Shown: piece by piece, positions 56,538 to 64,000 of the stretch
Position numbering within the stretch: the first letter of the stretch is position 1
Layout: each line of letters begins with the position of its first letter
Origin: Salvator merianae
Taxonomy: Eukaryota > Chordata > Lepidosauria > Squamata > Teiidae
Assembly: GCA_003586115.2 (NCBI GenBank)
Contig: QVOM02000103.1
Location: 7,594,349-7,658,348, forward strand
Reading direction: 5' to 3'
DNA length: 64,000 nucleotides
Made by a program: the position numbers and the translations under genes
Notes under the pieces: model-generated
What the model saw: the letters and a program-made list of their open reading frames with translations, nothing else
What the model was told of the DNA's origin: nothing
Databases searched by the model: none

Positions 56538-57250
56538 TGTTAATGAAAGACTCTTAGTACAAACAGAGATGCTCTCAGTCAGAGTATATTTTTATTTCAA
56601 AGCACTCACATGCATGGAGGAAGGCAGTGGGCTATTCCCAACTGCTTAGCTATACATGGATTTCAGGGGTTTCTTATAATGCTCTTGTTTATCAAAAGGA
56701 AATGTGATTCAGATATGCCCACAAAACACTAGTTCCTCTTCTCAGAACACTTGGCATTCAGCTGCTCGCAAAAGCTTCATTGCCACATATTGTAAGCTGA
56801 TTACAAATTTTCCTACAAGTTGAGCCATTTGTAACTTAATACATGTTTGCTGCTATCAAGTATCCTTTAGGAAACCACCTCAGCTTTAGGATGTTTTCCA
56901 CACGGCTGACAGGAAAACCTCCTGTCCGAGCCATCCCCATAGTTATTTTTCCTCTTGGTACATGTAAAGTATTACCAAGTCTCTCTCTCTCTTCACTAAT
57001 AGTTGCAAGCTGAGTAGCTGCCTAATGTTTGACTAATTTACCCAACTTGACATTGTTGCCACTAATGCGTTACTATTGCCACTTGCTTAATTTGCTGTCT
57101 GCATTGTAATGAAATTGTTTCCTGTGTACCTTTCACAGTTTTTTAAAAAGGTACTTTTGTATCAAGATCAGCCAAATGTTTCACATCCCTTGGGATCAGT
57201 GCTACACAGTTATCAGTAAAACCAAACTCATAGTCCTGAAGATCCTGCAC
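56538..57250 (-). repeat. retroviral LTR candidate (R/U5 part clear)
   Basis: Read on the minus strand the element ends AGTCTTTCATTAACA and has AATAAA at 56591-56596 (given as its plus-strand complement), about 50 bases before the end, matching R/U5. The U3 side is AT-rich and its edge is not found; the GC-rich element at 57262 lies just beyond. Confidence 0.5.
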
Positions 57251-57323
57251 ATACATGGGAACAGTGGCATAGCGAGCCACTTTGACACCCGGGGCTACTC
57301 GCCATTTTGACGCCCAGGGCTAG

Positions 57324-57440
57324 GGGCGGGGCCAGCGACTGCGCATGCGTGTGGGCGGGGCCAGCGACTGCACATGCGTGTGGGCGGGGCCAGCGACTGT
57401 GCATGCGTGTGGGTGGGGCCAGCGAGGGCGCATGCCCCGC
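57324..57440. repeat. 29-bp tandem repeat with NRF1-like motifs
   Basis: Four units spaced exactly 29 bp (CCAGCGA at 57332, 57361, 57390 and 57419). Each unit has a TGCRCATGC/TGTGCATGCG core; the first contains TGCGCATGCGT, close to the NRF1 consensus (GCGCATGCGC). Also carries GGGCGGGGCC boxes that resemble Sp1 sites. Confidence 0.9.
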
Positions 57441-57790
57441 TCGTCGCCCCGGCCAGCGGCGGCCTCGCTCCTCGCCCCGGCCCACCCAGCGGGGGCCTCG
57501 CCCCGACCCGCCCGGCGGCGGCCGCGCTCCTCGCCCCGCCCCGCCCGGCGGGGATCGCGCTCCTCGTCCCGACCCGCCCGGCGGCGGCCTCGCTCCTCGC
57601 CCCGGCCCGCCCGGCGGCGCCCTCGCTCGTCGCCCCGGCCCGCCCGGCGGGGATCGCGCTCCTCGACCCGACCCGCCCGGCGGCGGCCTCGCTCCTCGCC
57701 CCGGCCTACCCGGCGGGGCCTCGCTCCTCGCCCTGGCCCGCCCGGCGGCGGCCGTGCTCCTCGACCCGGCCTGCCCGGCGGCGGCCTCGA
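57440..57790. repeat. 33-bp GC-rich tandem repeat
   Basis: About nine units of 33 bp, each with CCCGCCCGGCGG and CTCGCTCCTCGC. Since 33 is divisible by 3, the repeat gives uninterrupted 11-residue periodic frames on both strands (Arg/Pro/Ser-rich or Gly/Pro/Ala-rich), which should not be annotated as genes. Confidence 0.92.
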
Positions 57791-58101
57791 TAGCCCTGCC
57801 TGCATGCATGCGCGCTCGCTCGCTCCACCCACACGCACGCTGGCAGGCTGGGCGACGAGCCCAGCCGCCGCGGGCCGGGGCGACAAAGCGACGAGCACGT
57901 CTGTCGCCGGGCGGGCCGGGGCGACGAGTGTGGCCGCTGCTGGGCAGGCCGCCCGGGGCGACGAGCGCGGGCGCCCGGGGCGGAGAGCGAGGGCGCCGGT
58001 GGGCGGGGCCTTGGCTTCCATGGGCCGGACGCCCCGGAAAACGCGCCGCCCGGGGCGCTCCGCCCCCCCCGCCCCACCCTCGCTACGCCAGTGCATGGGA
58101 A

Positions 58102-59055
58102 TAATGTTTAACATGTGTACATGCCTCCATAGTCCAATATACCACTGGGGACCCTTTTCATGATGCAACAGGGTATGCCAGCAAAATCCGCACACCCCCC
58201 GGGGAGTTCCAATGGCCAGGATCTTTTATTCTTTGCCTTTGAATCAGAGCCAGCATGGGGGATGGTGTGTGGCCTTGTCACATGCCAGAAGCAACCTATC
58301 CCAGCTTGGGATGGGGCAGCAATTCTGGGATGGAGCATCCTGGGATAATGGCCATTAATACAAATACAGTCTGAGAGGGTTTAGGCAGAATGGTGCAGCC
58401 CTGTTCATGGAACTTTCTTCCTTGCAGGTGTATTGATCAGCATTACTGCGTCTTTATTTTTGATATCAGTTTACAGTAAGTTTGAATTTTTACAGCAAAA
58501 TACTTACATATAGGAGATTCTCTGTTTCTTTGCATATGAACATCTACCAGATGAAATATATGATTGATATATGTTGATGTGTGCCCTCTGTTATTCCAAG
58601 AATTAATGAAAAAATAAATGCCGTGTTCAAAACAATAGGTTTGTGGGTACCTCCCCAAGGCTATTTAGTAATTTCAAGCTGTCACATCACTCACTGACTC
58701 TATTGTCAAGCAGCTGCTTTGCTGACATGATGAGAAGAATGATGTAGCAGTAAACCCCTTTGCCCGGGGGTGTATGCTCTTCCTCACTGCAGATTTTAAC
58801 CTGCACCTTTGTAGCTATAGATATGGGTGTTCTAATTCTATATTTCCTGCAGTATGCAGCAAGTTGGACTAGATAGTCTACTAGCACCCTCCAGTCAAAT
58901 CTATGGTTATTTGTACCAGCAGTTTTGTAAAAAGTGCTGCCCCTCCAGTACAAAGGATCACCACAACTTAGGGCTTCCCCCTAAGTAGCAACTAAAATGA
59001 TCTAAAAATTACAGTATACTTGAGAAACTTTAGAAAGGCTCAGACTAGTGCTGTA
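58102..59055. other. unassigned sequence
   Basis: No gene recognised; 58190-58205 has a C-rich run. Confidence 0.4.
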
Positions 59056-59060
59056 ATCCA

Positions 59061-59240
59061 GGCCCTTTCTGCACTTGGCTTTATTCTGGACTATATCTCA
59101 GAACAGGGACCTGCTATCCACACACTAGTGCATATTATAGCAGGCCCCAGGTGAGGCCTGCCATAGTTCATAGTAGCATGCAGATGGCGGATCCCTATTC
59201 CAAGATATAATCTGGAATAAGGCCAAGTGCAGAAAGGGCC
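59061..59240. mobile_element. palindromic MITE, 180 bp, copy 2
   Basis: Ends GGCCCTTTCTGCACTTGG and CCAAGTGCAGAAAGGGCC exactly as in copy 1, with the same palindromic layout. CCA flanks both sides (59058-59060 and 59241-59243), compatible with a 3-bp target duplication. Confidence 0.9.
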
Positions 59241-59705
59241 CCAGTGCTGCCTATTGTTCTGGCACAGATCTTCCTGAGGTCTGCTTCAATTATTCTTTGG
59301 TCAGAGATGGTAGAAAATTTATGTGGTTCTTGTAAAATGAGACTGATATTCAGTTCTGTTGTTTTATACAGTCTTCCCTCTCAAGAAGGAACAAAGTAAA
59401 GCAGCATGAAAGCCAATTACAAACCAGATGCATGTTATGAAGCTCACTGGGTTGTGCTTCTCAGTCTCAGTTGGCTTAGGGTTTTGATACAAGGATAACC
59501 GAGACAGCGCTGGTATTGTGGAAAGGTAGCAAGCCTTCAAAGAAATCCACAGAATAATAAAACTTATTCAAACTTCAGACAAACCAAGGCTCCATCTTAA
59601 TGCCTTCTAAAAAACATCTGAAATGGATGTCACCTAAGATATAGTCTAGATTTCCTATATTCTGAGCACCAGATTAAGTCATCTTTGGGTATGCTACTTT
59701 GAGAT
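59241..59705. other. unassigned sequence
   Basis: Nothing recognised. Confidence 0.4.
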
Positions 59706-59873
59706 ACTTGGGGTCTGTTCGCACTTACAACGGTATAACAGTATAACTAGCACGGTTTGGGCCGGTAGGGTTCGGGTACGGAGAGAGGTCTTTCCACCTG
59801 TCAGCGCTGGAACACTTCGCAAGCCAACCAGCGATGGACGCAGTGCAAATGGAAGCATACTAGTTCAGTAGCT

Positions 59874-59945
59874 GTGTTTGAACCCAGAGGGTCTGTGTTC
59901 GAACCCAGAGGGACTGTGTTTGAACCTAGAGGGTCTGTGTTTGAA
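59874..59945 (+). repeat. 21-bp tandem repeat, left arm
   Basis: Units at 59874, 59895 and 59916, each GTGTTYGAACCCAGAGGG-type, plus a partial fourth. Because 21 is divisible by 3 the arm reads as VFEPRGS repeats in one frame. Confidence 0.92.
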
Positions 59946-60354
59946 CCTGTGTCCAAAAAGGCCACTAGGGTCCAGACCCCAAAGTCCGAACCAGGGTGCA
60001 AACCAGCAGACTGCGCCTGCGCGGCCCCGCCAGCCCAGCCCACCGCCATTTTGAACCCAGAAATGGTGCGAACACACCTTCCCTGATCCTCATCTGATCG
60101 TGCAGGTCGGGTTGGAGACTACAAATTAGTTGACCACAGCTGGTTGGATTCAGGTAAGCATCAGGTGGGCTTTGGTAGATTTTGGGTCAGCTGGGGCTGT
60201 TCACAAGTGTGGATACTGCATTCTAGTGTACGCCCTGAAACGTACCACTCTCTAAGTGCGAACAGGCGCTTACCGGCGGGGCTGCGCAGGTGCAGTCTGC
60301 CAGTTTGCACCCTGGTTCAGACCTTGGGGTCCGACCCTAGTGGCCTTTTCAGAC

Positions 60355-60455
60355 ACAGGTTCGAACACAGACCCTCTGGGTTCAAACACAGACCCTCTGG
60401 GTCCGAACACAGACCCTCTGGGTTCGAACACAGACCCCCTGGGTTCAAACACAGT
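60355..60455 (-). repeat. 21-bp tandem repeat, right arm
   Basis: Complementary repeats, with about four full units and a partial, one more than on the left. Confidence 0.9.
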
Positions 60456-60615
60456 TACTGAACTAGTACACTCCCATTCGCACTGTGTCCAGCACTGGTT
60501 GTCTTGCAGAATCTTCCAGAGCTGACAGGTGACAAGACCTCTCTCCGTACCCGAACCCTACCGGCCTGAACCGTGCTAGTTATACTGTTATACCATTGTA
60601 AGTGCAAACAGGCCC

Positions 60616-60838
60616 TCTGTGTGTGAATATGTAATGTTATATGTAAAATCACCCACCATTCCTCATCAGATGCTTCGCACCTCCATAGTTATATATCTAA
60701 ATGATTCACTCCGGTGAATCAAAAAGGATCCCAAAGCCTCTGTGCATGTATAGAGCACAGAAATCAATTTTCATAACAATGGGGGAACAAGAAAATTGCA
60801 AAACAAGCACAAGTATATTGACCAGTGCAGAATCACCC
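60616..60838. other. unassigned sequence
   Basis: Nothing recognised. Confidence 0.4.
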
Positions 60839-60841
60839 AAT

Positions 60842-61021
60842 GGCCCTTTCTGCACTTGGTCTTATACCAGATTATATCCTGGAATAAGGACCTGCCATCT
60901 GCATGCTAGTAGGAACTATGGCAGACCCCAAACAGGGCCTGCTGTAAACTCCACTAGCATGCAGATAGCAGATCCCTATTCTGGGATATGATCCAGAATA
61001 AAGCCAAGTGCAGAAAGGGCC
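60842..61021. mobile_element. palindromic MITE, 180 bp, copy 3
   Basis: Same ends as copies 1 and 2 (GGCCCTTTCTGCACTTGG and its inverse) and same internal GCATGCTAGT...ACTAGCATGC landmarks. Flanks AAT and ACA. Confidence 0.9.
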
Positions 61022-61559
61022 ACAGTCTCTACAAGGCTGACAGCATTCTGGTATAGCAAGTATAATAACAAGCTGGACTTGTGTTAGAAAGGGCTAGATT
61101 TGTATTGACCCTCAGCTTAAGACTTGTTGGTATCTAGCGTAGATTTAACATTTGTTCTTTTAGGGCTGGCTTGACTTGATTGTACCTCAGCACAAGTAAT
61201 GTATCAGCCAAAAATCCACATGAGTATATTTTGGCTGTCAGGGGCTGTTCCTCAAGGGATCATTCTTATTGAGAGACAAGAGCTCCTTTAATGTAACTAT
61301 GCATAAAATTACTATACACAAGGAAGATAGGTTATACTCAGTTAAATGCAGCGGATAGTCTCCAAAACTCTTCTGGTTTTCTGTTTGCATACCTGTTGTT
61401 TAAGGGTGTTGGTTATATGTGGGATGGGACTTGCTAGTTTCAAATACAGAAGGATTTTTCGGCTCTGATTTCTTTGCATTGAACTGAAACTCATGCAGAT
61501 GACTAGCTAACTTTTGCCTTGAAGATTTGAGCCTTCTTGTACTTGCTGCTGTTCTGCAA
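61022..61559. other. unassigned sequence
   Basis: Nothing recognised. Confidence 0.4.
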
Positions 61560-61589
61560 CAGCAGATGTACTAAGGGCTTCTCTTAGTG

Positions 61590-62095
61590 TGGAATACAGG
61601 AGGCAAGTGCAGTAAGAGGCTCCATTAGAGCAGAATATGAGAGGCCCTGCCCACTGCTGTCACACTTTGTCCACACAGGACAGAGAGTAATCCAGTTCAG
61701 GAGGCTCTTCATCTCTATCACCGGTAGTCCTTGACTTGAAGAACTACCAATGTACCATCTCGGGCCAGTAATTATTATGGAGGAGTCCAGAAGACACACC
61801 TCCATTTTCTGGACTGCCAGGGGTCCCATTTTCAAAGTGCATCAAAGTGTGAGGCTGAAATGCATTCCTCAGGGACTCTGAAGCTAGGAATTTTCATTCT
61901 GGCAGTTAGAACCTTCAGAGGCTGACTCCAATGCTTGTGTGTGATTTGGGACCAGTGTGGGGGCTGGTCTTGATCAGCATCTCCATGCAAATGGTGCTGT
62001 TCCAGATCATGCCATGGTCCTGACCAGGGGGCCTCACTGGTCCAGACCCACTGGGCCAGATCATGGTGAATAGGAGCAGAAAGGCCATTTATCAG
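61590..62095. repeat. unclassified interspersed repeat, copy B
   Basis: Shares a run of internal words with 11120-11585 (see there). GGAGGCAAGTGCAG at about 61610 and AGCAGAAAGGCC at about 62078 could be its ends, the second similar to the GGCCTTTCTGC motif. Confidence 0.5.
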
Positions 62096-62099
62096 CTAG

Positions 62100-62350
62100 G
62101 ACTGAAGGACATTCAGTTGATGGAGCTCCCCCTTGCTTTTAGCACATTGTACTTCTTCCAGAAGTAGTTAAAGATTCATCTCTTCATTCAGACCTTTAGC
62201 TCAGGCTAATGGAAACTGACTGCACTGTCTATTTGCCTGATGACTGTTCTGTATAATCTTAGATACTGATTTTTCTTCTCCCTGCCTGCCAGCCAAGGTC
62301 ATTTTCTTCTTACATTCTTTTATTATTAAATTGTCATTTTGCTGAAGACA
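62100..62350 (+). mobile_element. possible L2-like 3' fragment
   Basis: CTTCTTCCAGAAGTAGTTAAAG and TTCATCTCTTCATTCAGACC fit the C-terminal coding region of L2-type LINEs; the tail is missing. Confidence 0.35.
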
Positions 62351-62993
62351 GGAAATGTTACACAAAACAGTGTTTAAGATAATATCACAGTATACCTAAT
62401 TTCTGGACTTACTAAAGACTACTACTGAGATGGGCAAACACTAAAAAAGAGAAATCTTCAAACAATGAACAATAAAGGAAAAAATGTGCTACAGTATATG
62501 CTTAAGCTGAACATCCAAATGAAGTAGATAATCCGCATGACAAAAAAAATTTAGGAACAAGCTTAAATCTAACAAAATACATGTTGTATAGTATTTTAGA
62601 TGAATGAGCTGTTTCACCAGAGCACCAAAAATGGGGAATAGGAAGAGCAGCTGGTACCAGAGATAGGATTGTGGCTATTAATGGAGATCAAAGTTCAAAG
62701 AATGTCTGATTTTTAAGTTGATTTTGCGTGCTCCACTTCAGTTACACAATAAATTCAGAGGAAGATTTTAAATCACGCTTTTCAAATTATGCTTCTATGA
62801 TGTTTGTTATTGGTCACTAGTTTTTTTATAGAAGAAGAGTGAAGTAAAATGATAGCCACTGTAGATAAAACAACTGAGGAGCTTTGAACTCACATTACAG
62901 CAAGGAGGTTTTCACTGAAAATAGTATCAGTACAAGGGTGGCATATAGCTCTATGCCAAGAAACCCTCCCAGCCACAGAGTATAGAAGCTAAG
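62351..62993. other. unassigned sequence
   Basis: Nothing recognised. Confidence 0.4.
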
Positions 62994-63304
62994 TAGAGAT
63001 GTGCCAAACTGGTTTGGGTTCAAAATGGTTCAAATTGAACAGGGGTTGTTCAAAAGATTCAAATTCAAACCAAACCCTGCTGTTCCAAAACAGTGTTTGA
63101 ATTTGAACCAAACAAAGGAGTGTTCAAATGAACCTATCGGACATACCCTGTTCAATCTAAGTTCAAAAGTGTTCAGGGATGTTCAAATTGAACCAAACAA
63201 AATTGGTATTTGAAAAAAAAAAGTGTGGATTCAAACTGATTAAAAGAATGTTCAGATGGGATCAAACCAAACCAGAAAAAAACCCAAAACTGCGTACATC
63301 TCTA
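62994..63304. mobile_element. TA-flanked MITE (GAGATGTGC ends), 307 bp
   Basis: Element 62996-63302: left end GAGATGTGC, right end GTACATCTC, flanked by TA on both sides (62994-62995 and 63303-63304), as for Tc1/mariner MITEs. The middle is full of TTCAAATTGAAC-like words in both orientations, so it can fold on itself. The 70-codon frame inside is not a gene. Confidence 0.8.
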
Positions 63305-64000
63305 GAATCTAGTGAATAGAGTTATACTGTATAGCATGTTGCTTTGATTGGTACTTGGTGCAAATATAGTGCAGGAGCAGAGGAGGGAGGAGGCCTTGAG
63401 TGTGGGACAGAGAAGGGAAATTTTAGGTCTTAATGTACAGTATGTGTCACTATTAGGCTGAAACCAAATAGTTGCTCTTTATTTTGCCTTGGGTTTCCCT
63501 CTCAGAGGGGTTATAATAGTTAACCCTGCTGCTTTTCTACATAATTATAATAGTTATGGTACATGTTTCTTCACTTTTATTCTACTCACAGAGACTGGAC
63601 ATTCATAGCACAGAGGCAAGTGATTCACTTTGCTTAGAACTTTTAATTGGGCATTTATTCCAGGTCAAGCAGAATGGCTGAAGGTGATGCCTGCTGTTTT
63701 TTCAGTTTCTCACATATAGTTATTCACTTCATTTTAGCAAACCCTGCACAGAAAAAGATGCAAAGAAGTATTCGTTCTTGCTTTTAAACCAAGCTTTTCT
63801 GGGCATTTACTCCATTGTAGTATACTTCAGATGTAGTGACCTCTGTTGAAACAAGAGGCGAAGTCAACTGCTCTTCAGCTTTCCCCTTTTAGTAGGCTTT
63901 TATGGGCATGGAATTTTCACTCCCTTTTAGTACAGGATCCACTCAGAAAGAATCTCCTATTGTATTAGGGGGAGTGATTTCAGAGCTTTCTCTGCTTTAT
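63305..64000. other. unassigned sequence
   Basis: Nothing recognised up to the window edge. Confidence 0.4.

Larger units (their letters stand above)
54860..57250 (-). mobile_element. endogenous gammaretrovirus-like fragment (LTR, PBS, partial gag)
   Basis: Antisense proviral remnant. From the right: a candidate LTR (right limit unclear), the LTR edge at about 56538 with a TCTTTCATTAACA end as seen from the minus strand, a tRNA-Pro-like primer-binding site, a leader, then decayed gag to about 54860. No pol, env or second LTR was seen, so the provirus is truncated or only its 5' part remains. The gag frames contain stops and frameshifts and cannot yield protein. The group is inferred from the primer-binding site and from the matrix-like segment. 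Confidence 0.68.
57254..58101. mobile_element. GC-rich hAT-like non-autonomous element, 832 bp
   Basis: Element 57262-58093 with an exact 8-bp target duplication CATGGGAA (57254-57261 and 58094-58101) and inverted ends CAGTGGCATAGCGAG and CTCGCTACGCCAGTG (13 of 15 paired). These are hallmarks of hAT transposons. Between the ends is a CpG-dense block made of a 29-bp and a 33-bp tandem repeat. No transposase gene. It interrupts otherwise AT-rich sequence next to the retroviral fragment. Large open frames on both strands (up to 291 codons) come only from the repeats. Confidence 0.92.
59711..60615. mobile_element. foldback DNA element, 905 bp, with 21-bp repeats in both arms
   Basis: Left arm 59711-60031 and right arm 60275-60615 are inverted copies along their length; the left starts GGGTCTGTTCGCACTTAC and the right, read inward, GGGCCTGTTTGCACTTAC. 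Both contain a 21-bp repeat (about three units plus a part on the left, four plus a part on the right), accounting for the 20-bp difference in arm length. The middle (60032-60274) includes one more internal copy of the terminal word (AAGTGCGAACAGG at 60254-60266). No transposase. Flanks show no target duplication. Frames such as 60144-60461 derive from the repeats. Confidence 0.9.

Noticed and set aside
57228..58195. Overlapping frames of 193-291 codons on both strands
   Set aside because: They are produced by GC-rich 33-bp and 29-bp repeats inside a transposon; a repeat unit divisible by 3 keeps several frames open. No domain or gene-like composition.
60144..60525. Frames of about 100 codons with tandem 7-residue repeats
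   Set aside because: Result of the 21-bp repeat within the foldback arms, and equal frames exist on the other strand.

Overview
The window reads as non-coding, repeat-rich vertebrate DNA, most likely from a squamate reptile (lizard or snake). The reason is the mixture of retroelement clades side by side: CR1, L2, BovB/RTE, several L1 copies, an R4/Dong-like LINE with a restriction-like endonuclease, Ty3/gypsy-type solo LTRs, an endogenous gammaretrovirus-like fragment, and many short non-autonomous DNA transposons. I found no exon of a cellular gene, no tRNA or rRNA gene and no CRISPR array. Every long open frame is either a decayed transposon protein or a by-product of simple or GC-rich repeats.

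Layout. 1-6.6 kb: mostly unassigned sequence, with a possible LTR near 1.3-1.7 kb, an internally deleted CR1 lodged in a CTTT tract (2.2-3.1 kb) and a LINE tail. 6.66-11.07 kb: a tRNA-derived SINE split between its A and B boxes by an essentially full-length CR1 (6711-10921) with two 5'UTR monomers, an ORF1 esterase and a broken ORF2. 11-19.8 kb: short DNA transposons and a BovB piece. 19.8-28.9 kb: two copies of one solo LTR in opposite orientation, each with a perfect 5-bp target duplication; the second sits inside a decayed L1. 30-31.5 kb: R4/Dong-like LINE remains. 33-45 kb: a TA-flanked MITE, an L1 insertion with a 17-bp target duplication, a roughly 700-bp repeat present twice, L2 pieces and a complex palindromic region. 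47-58 kb: further non-autonomous elements, a promoter-like LTR candidate, an antisense retroviral LTR/leader/gag remnant, and a very GC-rich hAT-like element (57262-58093). 59-64 kb: palindromic MITEs, a 905-bp foldback element with 21-bp repeats in its arms, and another TA-flanked MITE.

The strongest candidates for something new are a set of otherwise different non-autonomous elements that share one terminal motif, roughly GGGCCTKTTYGCACTT; the hAT-like element that carries a CpG-rich block with repeated NRF1-like motifs; and the solo LTR family whose U3 holds a 98-codon frame open in both copies. All comparisons were by eye; no alignment, database search or structure prediction was run.
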